Shown here: piece by piece, positions 36,735 to 44,939 of the stretch
Layout: the number at the start of each line of letters is the position of its first letter
Numbering within the stretch: the first letter of the stretch is position 1
Assembly: GCA_963748485.1 (NCBI GenBank)
Contig: CAVVJF010000011.1
Span: 434,001 to 498,000 of the forward strand
Direction: 5' to 3'
Source: DASRWT01 sp963748485
GTDB taxonomy: Bacteria > Methylomirabilota > Methylomirabilia > Rokubacteriales > CSP1-6
Length of the DNA: 64,000 bases
Notes under the pieces: model-generated
Seen by the model: only the letters and a program-made list of their open reading frames with translations
Told to the model about the DNA's origin: nothing
The model's database searches: none
Program-made: the position numbers and the translations under genes

Positions 36735-37622
36735 TCAGGAGTTATCGGGCAGGCGGAGCACGCGCGTGAGCAGCCGGTCCCGCGCCCGGTCCGGCACCCA
36801 GCGGGCGATGACCGCCTGCAGCTTGGCGCGACGGCCGACGATATACCGCGTGCGTGGTCTGGGGGCGGTGAGGGCGTGCACCACCGCCGCCACCACCGCG
36901 TCGGGCGCGATGGCGTCGCGCTCCGCGCGGGCGGCGCCCTGGCGCAGGGCCTCCAGCGCCTTGCCGTAGAGCCGCGTCGCCTCGGGCGGCAGGGCCCCCT
37001 GCAGGCGCGAGCCCTCCCGGGCGGACTTCTGCCAGATCGGCGTGGCGATGGCCCCGGGCTCGATGATGGAGACGTGTATCCCCCATGGGCGCACCTCCAC
37101 GCGCAGGGCGTCGGTCAGCGCCTCCAGCGCGAACTTGGATGCGGCGTAGGCGCCCACGAACGGCGTGGCCATGCGTCCGCCGATCGAGCCCATGTTGACG
37201 ATGCGCCCGCGCGCGACGCGGAGCAGCGGCAGCATCGCCTGGGTCACCGCGACCTGGCCGATCACGTTGACCTCGAGCTGGCGGCGGAGATCACCGATGG
37301 GCAGAAACTCGAGCGGCCCCGGCACCACGATGCCGGCATTGTTCACGAGGCCGGCGAGCCCGCGGCTTCCCACCACCGCGGCCACCGTCCGCGCCGCGCC
37401 CACGATGGAACTCGCGTCGGTGACGTCGATCGCAACCGCGGTGAGCAGCGGCGAGGCTTGGCGCTGCAGCGCGGCGCCGTCCGCCGCCCGCCGGACTCCG
37501 GCGAAGACGCGCATCCCCAGGCGATCGAGGCTGAGGGCGCAGGCCGCGCCGATGCCGGTGGACGCCCCCGTGACGAGGACGGCGCGCTCGGCGCCTTCCC
37601 GGCTCGATGGCGTCGCGCTCAC
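36735..37622 (-). CDS. SDR family oxidoreductase
   Basis: A 295-residue classical short-chain dehydrogenase: TGASTGIGAACA (cofactor), NNAG (in GLVNNAGIVVPG), a serine region MGSIGG and the catalytic YAASK. It reduces or oxidises a ketone/alcohol with NAD(P)H; the substrate is unknown. A relic gene lies immediately upstream. Confidence 0.88.
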   Translation of the reverse strand: MSATPSSREGAERAVLVTGASTGIGAACALSLDRLGMRVFAGVRRAADGAALQRQASPLLTAVAIDVTDASSIVGAARTVAAVVGSRGLAGLVNNAGIVVPGPLEFLPIGDLRRQLEVNVIGQVAVTQAMLPLLRVARGRIVNMGSIGGRMATPFVGAYAASKFALEALTDALRVEVRPWGIHVSIIEPGAIATPIWQKSAREGSRLQGALPPEATRLYGKALEALRQGAARAERDAIAPDAVVAAVVHALTAPRPRTRYIVGRRAKLQAVIARWVPDRARDRLLTRVLRLPDNS

Positions 37623-37625
37623 ACG

Positions 37626-37814
37626 CTACTCGATGACGTGATCCGCTTGCAGGAGCACCGCGGGGGGAACCGTCAGCCCGAGCGTCCGCGCGGTCCGGCG
37701 GTTAGGCTGCGCGTCGGAGCTCAGCGGTGACCATAGCATCGTGAGGAACGCGACGACGAGCCCCGCGCGCATCGCTCGAAGATACCTCATCGGCGTTCGA
37801 TCTGCGCCACTCAT
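37626..37814 (-). pseudogene. Relic of ABC substrate-binding protein (internal deletion)
   Basis: A 62-codon frame that joins a signal peptide (MRAGLVVAFLTMLWSPLSS then DAQP) directly to the typical last residues of ABC_sub_bind (pfam04392) proteins, RTLGLTVPPAVLLQADHVIE. The roughly 290-residue ligand-binding body is missing, so this looks like a deletion remnant. ATG at 37790 (MRYLRAMRAG) is the likely original start. It could be expressed as a short exported peptide, but I doubt it has a function. Confidence 0.7.
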
Positions 37815-37893
37815 CGCGGGAACTCATCGGGGATACGATTTTCGGGTTCGCGGCGTGGTTCTTGCAGCCCTCGTCCGTAGGGGGAAACGGGAC

Positions 37894-38337
37894 ATGACTC
37901 CGAAGGATCTGGAAGTGTTCGTCGGCACGTGGCAGAAGGCCGGTCGGGCGCACGAGAGTCCCTTCGGCCCGGCGGCCACGGTGACGGCGGTGGAGACATT
38001 CGACTGGCTCGAAGGCGAAAAGTTCCTCATCCACCGTCTCGATGGCCGGCTGGGCGACGAACCGATGGCCTGCGTCGAGATCATCGGGCTCGACTCTTCG
38101 AGCGGTGGCTATGCCGCCCACTCCTTCTACAACGACGGCGCCACGAACGTGTGGCAGGTAAGTCACCGCGACCAGGCGTGGCTGTTCAGCGGGAGCTGGA
38201 ACCTCGCGGGCCAGGCCCTGAAGGTCCGGTGCCGGCTCTCGTTCGACGACGTGGACACCATGTCGGGCAAGTGGGAATACTCATCCGGCGGCGACCGCTG
38301 GCAGCTCTTCTGGGACACGACGCTGACCCGGGCATAG
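37894..38337 (+). CDS. DUF1579-like hypothetical protein
   Basis: A 147-residue protein, with FVGTWQKAGRAHESPFGP and a run of beta-strand-like segments typical of DUF1579-type lipocalin-like proteins. ATG at 37894 is used because the frame upstream is low in coding character. No signal peptide. It lies between the relic and a convergent membrane gene. Confidence 0.7.
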   Translation: MTPKDLEVFVGTWQKAGRAHESPFGPAATVTAVETFDWLEGEKFLIHRLDGRLGDEPMACVEIIGLDSSSGGYAAHSFYNDGATNVWQVSHRDQAWLFSGSWNLAGQALKVRCRLSFDDVDTMSGKWEYSSGGDRWQLFWDTTLTRA

Positions 38338-38355
38338 GGCGGCGCCCGCGCGCCG

Positions 38356-39507
38356 CTAGGCGGTCTCCGGCGCCAGCGCATCGGAGAGGCGCCGCGCGAG
38401 GTGGCCGCCCACCGCTCCCGCGCCGAGCGTGAGGACAAGCGCGACCAACATCTCGCCGCCGCCCGGCACCTGCGGCGCGAACGCGGGATTGCCCGCAAGC
38501 GTCCAGCCCGAGGTCGCGAAGAGCGCCGCGCCATAGGCCATGGCCGCGGCCACCGGCCGGTGCCGCGGGTCCACGACGGCGAGCGCGAGGACGGGGACGA
38601 TGCTGATCACGTGAAAGAGCCCGCCGGTGGCGCCGGGCCGCGATCCCGTCTTCCGTGCGATCGCGGTGGCCAGCGCGATGGGCGAGGTGGGATCTTTCGC
38701 GATCTCCTCGTCAATCACCGAGACGGGCTGCAGGACGTCGAACCCGACGCGCGCGACCTGCGCGCCGATGACGCCGCTGACGATCACCAGCGCCAGCACC
38801 GCCGCCGGGATCCAGCGACTTCCCGCCAACCGCGCCACGGGAACGAGGGCCAGCGGCATGATCAGCGCGGAGAGGATGGCGAGGGTAAAGAAGCGGACCC
38901 CGCCGTGAGCATAGGCCGTGAGCATCGACGGCTCGACGGTGAGGTGCAGGCCGCGGAAGAGCGCGGCCCCCGCGAGGGCGAGGGCGGTCAGGCGCCACAC
39001 GCGGTCTGTGTAAACCTCGCGTCCGATAATCAGACAGCCCCAGCTGTTCACGACCCCGCCCAGTATGCCCAGGAGATGGGGCGGGCTCCACAGGGTGACG
39101 TCGATTCCGAACAGACGATGCCAGAGATCGTCGATGGGCGCGGCCAGCACCGTCAGCCCGATGCCCCACGCGGCGAGATGGAAGCCGCGCGTCCCCACGA
39201 GCCCGGCGATGCGCAGCGAGGGCGTGGGCGCGCGCCCGCGCCGCGTATCCCACGCCAGCACGCCGAAGCTCCCCAGCACCGCGAGGGTCACGCCCGCATA
39301 GGTCATGACGTGCGGCGCGATCCAGAACGTGTCGCGGCCGATGAGGACATGCCACTGGATGTCCCACTGCACGCCCCAGCCCGCGACGAACTTGGCGGCG
39401 AGGAGCAGCCAGAAGGCGGCGCGATGGACGGCGAGGGAATCCCGCGCCGCGGTGGGGGCGCCGGCGGCCTCGAGCAGACCGAGCGAGGCGCGCGACGGGT
39501 GTGCCAT
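38356..39507 (-). CDS. Hypothetical polytopic membrane protein
   Basis: About 383 residues and eight to ten membrane segments beginning MAHPSRASLG. Residue patterns such as WDIQWHVLIGRDTFWIAPHVMTYAG and FRGLHLTVEPSMLTAYAHGG suggest histidines in helices, perhaps for metal or haem binding, but I do not recognise the family. The longer frame to 39558 would meet the divergent gene. Confidence 0.65.
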   Translation of the reverse strand: MAHPSRASLGLLEAAGAPTAARDSLAVHRAAFWLLLAAKFVAGWGVQWDIQWHVLIGRDTFWIAPHVMTYAGVTLAVLGSFGVLAWDTRRGRAPTPSLRIAGLVGTRGFHLAAWGIGLTVLAAPIDDLWHRLFGIDVTLWSPPHLLGILGGVVNSWGCLIIGREVYTDRVWRLTALALAGAALFRGLHLTVEPSMLTAYAHGGVRFFTLAILSALIMPLALVPVARLAGSRWIPAAVLALVIVSGVIGAQVARVGFDVLQPVSVIDEEIAKDPTSPIALATAIARKTGSRPGATGGLFHVISIVPVLALAVVDPRHRPVAAAMAYGAALFATSGWTLAGNPAFAPQVPGGGEMLVALVLTLGAGAVGGHLARRLSDALAPETA

Positions 39508-39557
39508 GTCGGCGGCCAGTCTACACCGTCGCCGGACCGCGTGATATCCTCGACACA

Positions 39558-39740
39558 ATGGCCGAGGACAGCACGCGCCAGCTGCTCAAGCTCTTCGGGG
39601 TTGCGGTGACAACCTTCGAGGAAGCGGTCGAGGCGGGCACCGGTGACGGCGCCCGCAAGGCCGAAGCCGAGCTCCGCACCCGCATGAAGGAGCTGATCGC
39701 GCTCGTCGAGCGCCTCTCGGAGCGCGCGGCCAAGCTCTAG
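39558..39740 (+). CDS. Small coiled-coil-like protein
   Basis: A 60-residue protein that is nearly all amphipathic helix (AEAELRTRMKELIALVERLSERAAKL). ATG at 39558. Its stop codon shares a G with the GTG of the next gene (TAGTG), suggesting coupled translation with the metal-receptor-like protein. No family recognised. Confidence 0.6.
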   Translation: MAEDSTRQLLKLFGVAVTTFEEAVEAGTGDGARKAEAELRTRMKELIALVERLSERAAKL

Positions 39741-40498
39741 TGCCGCCGCGCCGCATCGTCTCGCTGGTCCCCAGCATCACCGAGGTGCTCTTCGCCCTCG
39801 GCGTGGGCGAGGCGGTGGTCGGGTGCACCATCTATTGCACCCAGCCGCCCGAAGGGGTGGCCACCAAGGTCCGCGTCGGCGGCGAGAAGAACCCCAAGCT
39901 CGAGCTGATCCGCGATCTCGGCGCCGACCTCGTCATCGTCAACATCGAGGAAAACCTGCGCGAGCACGTCGAAGTCTTGCGCGGGTGGGGCATCGCCGTT
40001 CATGTCGTCTACCCGCGGACGGTCGCGGCGGGCATCGCCATGATCCGCGAGCTGGGCGAGGTCGTGGGGGCTCCGGCGCGCGGCGCCGAGCTCGCCGATG
40101 CCCTCGCGGCGCGCCTGGCTGAGACGCGCGCGCGGGTGGCCGGGCGCCGACCCGCGCGCGTCTTCTGCCCGATCTGGCGCAACCCCTACATGACGCTGAA
40201 CGCCGACACGTACGTGCACGACATGCTCGCCGCGTGCGGCGGCGCCAATGTCTTCGCGGCGGCGTCGACGCGCTATCCGCAGGTCGAGCTGGCGGAGGTG
40301 GCGGCAGCGGCGCCCGAGGTGATCCTGCTGCCCGACGAGCCCTATCGCTTCCGGCGCGTGCACGCGGCCGACTTCGAGCCCTATCCGGCGCTCCGGGCCG
40401 CCGCCACCCATTTCGTCGACGGCAAGCTGCTCTCGTGGTACGGCCCCCGCATCGGCGCGGCGCTGGCGACCCTTCCCGGGCTGCTCGGCGCCCGCTGA
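39740..40498 (+). CDS. BtuF-like helical-backbone metal receptor, cytoplasmic
   Basis: A 252-residue BtuF/Fhud-type cobalamin- or metal-binding fold. RIVSLVPSITEVLFALGVGEAVVGCT opens it and DGKLLSWYGPRIG closes it. The protein starts GTG and lacks a signal peptide or lipobox, and no BtuC/BtuD is nearby. It may therefore bind corrinoid in the cytoplasm or be an exported protein with a missed N-terminus. A 60-residue helical protein is translated just ahead of it. Confidence 0.8.
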   Translation: MPPRRIVSLVPSITEVLFALGVGEAVVGCTIYCTQPPEGVATKVRVGGEKNPKLELIRDLGADLVIVNIEENLREHVEVLRGWGIAVHVVYPRTVAAGIAMIRELGEVVGAPARGAELADALAARLAETRARVAGRRPARVFCPIWRNPYMTLNADTYVHDMLAACGGANVFAAASTRYPQVELAEVAAAAPEVILLPDEPYRFRRVHAADFEPYPALRAAATHFVDGKLLSWYGPRIGAALATLPGLLGAR

Positions 40499-40517
40499 CG
40501 CGTCGGCCGCGCGGGCG

Positions 40518-40979
40518 CTACTCGACCTCCAAGATCATCTCGATCTCCACGGGAATCGAGAAGGGCAGCTCGGCCATGCCCACCGCCGAGCGCGCGTGGC
40601 GGCCGTTATCGCCGAACACCTCCACCATGAGGTCGGAGAAGCCGTTGATGACCTTCGGCGTATCGGTGAAGCCGGGCGCGCAGTTCACCATGCCCAGCAC
40701 CTTCACGACGCGCTTGACCTTGTCCAAGCTACCGAGCAGGGCTCTGGCAGATCCGAGGAGATTGATGCCCACTCCCCGCGCGACCTTCTGCGCCTCCTCG
40801 AGCGAGAGGTCCTTGCCGACCTTGCCCGCGGCGCCGGGCTTGCCGTCCACCTGCAGGGGCCCGTGTCCCGAGAGATAGAGGACATTGCCCACCCGCACGC
40901 CCGGCACGTAGTTGCCGCCGGGCTTCGGCGGAGGCTGAAGGGTGATGCCGAGCTCCTTGATCCGCGCTTCTGCGCCCAT
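40518..40979 (-). CDS. RidA family protein
   Basis: A 153-residue RidA/YjgF-like trimeric deaminase. LYLSGHGPLQVDGKPG and the arginine-bearing region near GSARALLGSLDKVKRVVKVLG fit the family, and the signature FTDTPKVINGFSDLMVEVFGDNGRHARSAVG ends with the conserved substrate pocket. It hydrolyses reactive 2-aminoacrylate, a by-product of ilvA-type enzymes, which links it to the threonine dehydratase 21 kb away. Confidence 0.88.
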   Translation of the reverse strand: MGAEARIKELGITLQPPPKPGGNYVPGVRVGNVLYLSGHGPLQVDGKPGAAGKVGKDLSLEEAQKVARGVGINLLGSARALLGSLDKVKRVVKVLGMVNCAPGFTDTPKVINGFSDLMVEVFGDNGRHARSAVGMAELPFSIPVEIEMILEVE

Positions 40980-41043
40980 GGGAGGCTCTCCTGCGGGTGG
41001 AACGGGTGGGAAAGGGGAGCGGCGGGCGCGCCGCCGGGACGGC

Positions 41044-41340
41044 TCAGCCCTGCCGCTGCGTCACCGACTCGTCGTCGACGCTGACGAAGAAGAACGCGGG
41101 GCCGTCGGAGTCCGCCCGCCACACGACGGCGTCGACGTCGAGCGGCTGCCCCTGGGGCGGCCGGAAGCGCAGCCGCGCGTTGCTGCCCACGGGGAGCTCT
41201 TCTTCGAGCTGGACCTTGGCGCCGATGGGGCTCAGATTGACGGTCTGCCGCTCGAAGCGGCGCCCGCCCGCCTCGACGGTGACGGGCCATGCCACCTTGG
41301 ATCGCGGGTGCCTGCGAAGATCCGCCATCTCGTCGTTCAT
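41044..41340 (-). CDS. PilZ domain protein (c-di-GMP receptor)
   Basis: A 98-residue PilZ domain. RRHPRSKV carries the RxxxR c-di-GMP motif and NLSPIGAKV the [D/N]xSxxG motif, so ligand binding is expected. It starts at ATG 41340 (MNDEMADL); the longer frame upstream is not PilZ-like. It is the only c-di-GMP receptor in the window, apart from an HD-GYP fragment at 54.3 kb. Confidence 0.85.
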   Translation of the reverse strand: MNDEMADLRRHPRSKVAWPVTVEAGGRRFERQTVNLSPIGAKVQLEEELPVGSNARLRFRPPQGQPLDVDAVVWRADSDGPAFFFVSVDDESVTQRQG

Positions 41341-41498
41341 CAGCGTTCCTCTCGGCTTGCCCAGGCAAGCCCGACTGCGCCCGTCGCGTTGCTCGCCGAT
41401 AGGTTGGCAGGGTTCACACGGGCTGTCAAGAAAGACCCCACCGATTGGCCCTCCCGCGACCCTATGGCACAATCGTGGCGCGCCTCCACGGCGCCGCC

Positions 41499-42293
41499 AT
41501 GACCCAGCCCGCCATCCCGTCCCCCGCCGCCACGCTCGTGCTGTTGCGCGACCGCCCGTCGGGCGGGCTCGAGACCCTCCTCATCCAGCGGCACACCAAG
41601 AGCAAGTTCGCCGCGGGCGATTACGTGTTCGCCGGGGGCAAGGTCGAGGCGGATGACGTGCCCCCCGACGCGGAGCGCTTCTGCGCGGGGCTCACCGCGG
41701 AGGCGGCGGCGGCGCGGCTGGGCGGCCTCGCCCCGCGCGCCTCGCTCGGCTACTGGATCGGCGCCATCCGCGAGGCGTTCGAGGAAGTGGGCATGCTCCT
41801 CGCCTACGCGGCGTCGGGCGAGCCGGTGGTGTTCGACGCCGGCAACCGCGAGCGGTTCACCGCCTACCGCGCGGACTGCCAGCGCTCCAACGCCGCATTC
41901 TTCGACATGCTGCGGGCCGAGCGCCTCACCCTCGCGACCGATCGCCTCGCCTACTTCGCGCACTGGATCACGCCCGAGGAGCAGCCGATCCGCTTCGACA
42001 CGCGCTTCTTCGCGGCGCCGGCGCCACCCGCGCAGTCGCCGGAGGCCGACGGGCACGAGATCATCAATCTCCAGTGGCTGTCGCCCGTGGAGGCGCTCGC
42101 GGCGCTCGGGCGCCGGGAGATCACGCTGCGCACGCCCACGCTCAAGAACCTCGAGCTGGTGGGCGTCTACGGAACTACCGCGGAGGCGGTGGCGGGATTG
42201 GGTCGCCGCGAGGTGCCGACGATACGGCCGCGCATCCTTCAGGTGGACGGGAAGCCCGTGCCGGTGCTGCCCGGCGATCCGCGCTGGTACTAG
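41499..42293 (+). CDS. NUDT19-type Nudix hydrolase
   Basis: A 264-residue Nudix protein. The box is split: it starts at GGKVEADD and resumes after about 45 residues at REAFEEVGML, as in NUDT19/RP2 proteins, which have an insertion in the Nudix box and hydrolyse CoA or related nucleotides. ATG at 41499 (MTQPAIPS) is preferred. It faces the convergent PEP-CTERM gene across a 129-bp hairpin. Confidence 0.85.
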   Translation: MTQPAIPSPAATLVLLRDRPSGGLETLLIQRHTKSKFAAGDYVFAGGKVEADDVPPDAERFCAGLTAEAAAARLGGLAPRASLGYWIGAIREAFEEVGMLLAYAASGEPVVFDAGNRERFTAYRADCQRSNAAFFDMLRAERLTLATDRLAYFAHWITPEEQPIRFDTRFFAAPAPPAQSPEADGHEIINLQWLSPVEALAALGRREITLRTPTLKNLELVGVYGTTAEAVAGLGRREVPTIRPRILQVDGKPVPVLPGDPRWY

Positions 42294-42422
42294 GGCCGGG
42301 CGGCGATAAGGGGCCATGGGCTTCGTTGCCGCCTGCGCCCGGGCGCTCAACGTACAGAGAGTACGATTCGCGCCCGGGCTGCGGGCGGCGCCTCGCCCCT
42401 GACCCCTTCTCGCCGCCCGGCC
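42294..42422. repeat. 129-bp near-perfect inverted repeat
   Basis: Arms GGCCGGGCGGCGATAAGGGG (42294-42313) and the complementary 42403-42422 match at 19 of 20 bases. Pairing continues inwards through GCCGCC/GGCGGC and GCCCGGGCGC pairs to a central CGTAC-agaga-GTACG stem. The whole 129 bp folds into one hairpin between convergent genes. It could be a bidirectional terminator, or a mobile palindromic element or structured RNA. Confidence 0.7.
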
Positions 42423-42428
42423 GGTGAT

Positions 42429-42641
42429 TTAGCGGGCTTGGTCGGCGGCGCCGGTCCGGCGCGCCTGACGTCGGCGCGACCAGCCGAGCCAGAACGCGAC
42501 CGCAATCAGGCCGGTTCCCAGCAGGATCAGGCTGCCGGGCTCGGGAAGCCGCGAAGCGCGGACGCTGGAGAGGAGAATCTCGCCGAGGACTGGAGCGGGG
42601 GCGGTCAGGGACATCAGCACGACCAGGAGCGCCTGCGGCAT
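42429..42641 (-). CDS. Miniature PEP-CTERM sorting-signal protein
   Basis: A 70-residue protein consisting of a signal peptide (1-20), a mere 12-residue spacer, and a full PEP-CTERM tail: PEP at 33-35, a hydrophobic segment 37-54 and RRR at 56-58. PEP-CTERM proteins are exported and processed by exosortase (XrtA), usually in exopolysaccharide-producing bacteria. No exosortase is in this window. AGGAGG lies 9 nt before the ATG. A sigma-54-type promoter lies 37 nt upstream. Confidence 0.75.
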   Translation of the reverse strand: MPQALLVVLMSLTAPAPVLGEILLSSVRASRLPEPGSLILLGTGLIAVAFWLGWSRRRQARRTGAADQAR

Positions 42642-42676
42642 CGGGGGCCATCCTCCTCTGGCGGATCAACCCCTGG

Positions 42677-42692
42677 TGCATGGCCAATGCCA
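42677..42692 (-). promoter_or_regulatory. Sigma-54 promoter of PEP-CTERM gene
   Basis: On the minus strand TGGCATTGGCCATGCA has GG (complement of 42690-42691) and GC (complement of 42678-42679) exactly 10 nt apart, matching the RpoN -24/-12 layout TGGCA-N5-TTGCA with one mismatch. The ATG is 37 nt downstream. PEP-CTERM genes are known to be driven by sigma-54 with PrsK/PrsR. Confidence 0.6.
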
Positions 42693-42763
42693 TAGGAAAT
42701 CATTCACGGCTGCCGGGCACTTACCCGGTGGGCCCTTCCGGCCCATGGCAGTAGTGTAAAGTC

Positions 42764-42778
42764 TGCCAACACTTGGCA
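42764..42778. promoter_or_regulatory. Palindrome upstream of DAHP synthase
   Basis: TGCCAA-CAC-TTGGCA is a perfect 6-bp inverted repeat around a 3-nt centre, the size of a typical dimeric repressor site, 53 nt before the aroG start. Confidence 0.4.
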
Positions 42779-42831
42779 AGGCTCGACTTCCACGCCTCTT
42801 GAGGCATAATGGCGGCCTGGCACGACACCCC

Positions 42832-43887
42832 ATGCACCGCACCCGCGACCTCCGTGTCGAGCACTTCCGGCCCCTGCTGCCCCCGGCCATCCTCCTGGAG
42901 GAGCTGCCGCTGGGAGACCGGGGCTCCGCCACCGTAGCCCGGGGACGCGAGGAGGTTTCCCGCGTCTTGAACGGTGAGGACGACCGCCTGGTGGTCGTCG
43001 TGGGACCCTGCTCGATTCACGACCCGGCGGCCGCGCTGGACTACGCCCACCGGCTCAAGACCCTCGCAGACGACCTCGCCGGGGACCTCTGCATCGTGAT
43101 GCGCGTCTACTTTGAGAAGCCCCGCACGACCGTCGGATGGAAGGGGCTCATCAACGATCCCCGGCTGGATGGAAGCTTCGCCATCAACGAGGGGCTCCGC
43201 CGTGCGCGGCGGCTGCTCGTCGACCTCGCCGAGCTGGGCCTGCCCGCCGGCTGCGAGTTCCTGGACCCCATCTCGCCTCAGTTCACCTCCGACCTCGTCT
43301 CGTGGGGCGCCATCGGCGCCCGTACGACCGAGAGTCAGGTGCATCGAGAGCTGGCTTCCGGCCTGTCGATGCCGGTGGGGTTCAAGAACGGCACCGACGG
43401 CGGCGTGCAGATCGCCATCGACGCCGTGCGCTCGAGCGCGCACCCGCATCGCTTCCTCGGCGTCACCGAGCAGGGGCTGTGCGCGATCGTGGCCACGCGC
43501 GGGAATCCCGACTGCCACGTGATCCTGCGGGGCGGGCAGAGCGGGCCCAATCACGACGCGGGGAGCGTAGAGGCGGTGGCGGAGGCGCTGCGGGACGCCG
43601 GGCTTCCGCCGCGCATCATGGTGGACGCCAGCCACGGCAACAGCGGCAAGGACTACCGGCGCCAGCCCCTGGTGGCGCAGGACATCGCCGAGCAGGTGAG
43701 CGGGGGCCAGCGCGCGCTGTTCGGCATGATGCTGGAGAGCTTCCTCGCTGAGGGACGGCAGGATCTCGTCCCCGGGCGGCCGCTGCACTATGGCCAGAGC
43801 ATCACGGATGCCTGCATGAGCTGGGAAACCACCGTCCCCGTGCTCACCGACCTCGCCAAAGCCGTTCGCTCGCGCCGTAGCAGCTAG
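42832..43887 (+). CDS. aroG: 3-deoxy-7-phosphoheptulonate synthase, class I (AroG/F/H type)
   Basis: A 351-residue class I DAHP synthase. The catalytic GPCSIHD is in the first quarter, FEKPRTTVGWKGLINDP and KNGTDGG follow, and DASHGNSGKD lies near the end. It condenses PEP and erythrose 4-phosphate as the first step of aromatic biosynthesis and is typically feedback-inhibited by an aromatic amino acid. ATG at 42832 (MHRTRDL) is preferred to 42799. Confidence 0.92.
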   Translation: MHRTRDLRVEHFRPLLPPAILLEELPLGDRGSATVARGREEVSRVLNGEDDRLVVVVGPCSIHDPAAALDYAHRLKTLADDLAGDLCIVMRVYFEKPRTTVGWKGLINDPRLDGSFAINEGLRRARRLLVDLAELGLPAGCEFLDPISPQFTSDLVSWGAIGARTTESQVHRELASGLSMPVGFKNGTDGGVQIAIDAVRSSAHPHRFLGVTEQGLCAIVATRGNPDCHVILRGGQSGPNHDAGSVEAVAEALRDAGLPPRIMVDASHGNSGKDYRRQPLVAQDIAEQVSGGQRALFGMMLESFLAEGRQDLVPGRPLHYGQSITDACMSWETTVPVLTDLAKAVRSRRSS

Positions 43888-43902
43888 CCCACCGGCTGCG
43901 AT

Positions 43903-44931
43903 CTAGGGTGTGAGAACGATCTTGCCGAACTGTTTTCCGGCGGCGAGGCGCTCCTGGGCGGCCACGCCATCCTTCAAAGGCGACACCGAATCCACGATGG
44001 CCTTGAGGCGTCCGCGGAAGAGCTGGCCCATCACCTCGGCGAACTCCGCGTTCGTCGCCATGGTCGATCCGATGATGGAGACTTGCTTCCAGAAGACCTG
44101 ACGCACGTCGGTCTCGCAGATGGGCCCCGATGTCCCGCCGCAGGTCACGAGGCGGCCGCCCTTGGCGAGCGCGCGGATGGCGCCGGGCCAGGTGGCCGCG
44201 CCCACGTTCTCCAGCACCACGTCCACGCCCCGCCGGCCCGTCTTCTGCCCGATGACCTTTACCCAATCGTCCTTTGAATAATTGATGCACTCGTCCGCGC
44301 CGAGCGCGCGGGCGCGCTCGAGCTTCTCGTCGCTGGAGGAGGTGACCCAGACGCGGGCGCCGCAGAGCTTGCCGATCTGCACGCCGGTGGAGGACACACC
44401 CCCGCCCACGCCGATGATGAGCAGATCCTCGCCCGCGCGTAGCCGCGCCTGCGAGACGAGCATGCGCCAGGCCGTCATGTTGACGAGAACGAAGGCGGCG
44501 GCGTCCTCGTACGTCACGTGATCGGGGAGCTTCAACACCTTCCGGCCGTCCACCTTCACCAGCTCGGCGAGGCCGCCGTGCGTGTGCTCGCCGAGAATGC
44601 CATACGACACGCACAGGCTGTGCTGGCCCTTCTGGCAGTACTCGCAACGGCCGCAGTGCAGGTTCGGGTTGACGGCCACGCGGTCGCCCACCTTCACGTC
44701 CGGAACGGCGGCGCCGACCTCGACGATCTCGCCCGCGATGTCGCAGCCGCTCCAGAACGGCATCGGCAGCTTGAGGCCGGGAATGCCTTCGCGGACGAAG
44801 AGGTCCAGGTGGTTCAGCGCGGCCGCCTTCACGCACACCAGCACGTCCCCGGCGCCGGCCTTGGGATCGGGCACGTCCTGGTACTTCAGCTTGTCGATGC
44901 CGCCGTGCTCGTGGAACGCGAGGGCCTTCAT
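43903..44931 (-). CDS. Zinc-binding alcohol dehydrogenase (MDR)
   Basis: A 342-residue medium-chain dehydrogenase with the structural zinc cluster CGRCEYCQKGQHSLC (about 94-108) and the Rossmann site IIGVGGGVSSTGVQIGK. The N-terminal part (NHLDLFVREGIPGLK) resembles the AdhC/crotonyl-reductase-like group. It is the first of four minus-strand catabolic genes (adh, enoyl-CoA hydratase, F420-like oxidoreductase, acyl-CoA ligase). Confidence 0.9.
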   Translation of the reverse strand: MKALAFHEHGGIDKLKYQDVPDPKAGAGDVLVCVKAAALNHLDLFVREGIPGLKLPMPFWSGCDIAGEIVEVGAAVPDVKVGDRVAVNPNLHCGRCEYCQKGQHSLCVSYGILGEHTHGGLAELVKVDGRKVLKLPDHVTYEDAAAFVLVNMTAWRMLVSQARLRAGEDLLIIGVGGGVSSTGVQIGKLCGARVWVTSSSDEKLERARALGADECINYSKDDWVKVIGQKTGRRGVDVVLENVGAATWPGAIRALAKGGRLVTCGGTSGPICETDVRQVFWKQVSIIGSTMATNAEFAEVMGQLFRGRLKAIVDSVSPLKDGVAAQERLAAGKQFGKIVLTP

Positions 44932-44939
44932 GCCGGTCC

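Noticed and set aside
41340..41498. TTGACA on the minus strand before the PilZ gene as a promoter
   Set aside because: No acceptable -10 at 16-18 nt was found.
42666..42932. An 88-residue minus-strand frame at the start of aroG
   Set aside because: Overlaps the aroG start and the sigma-54-type element, and lacks protein-like content.
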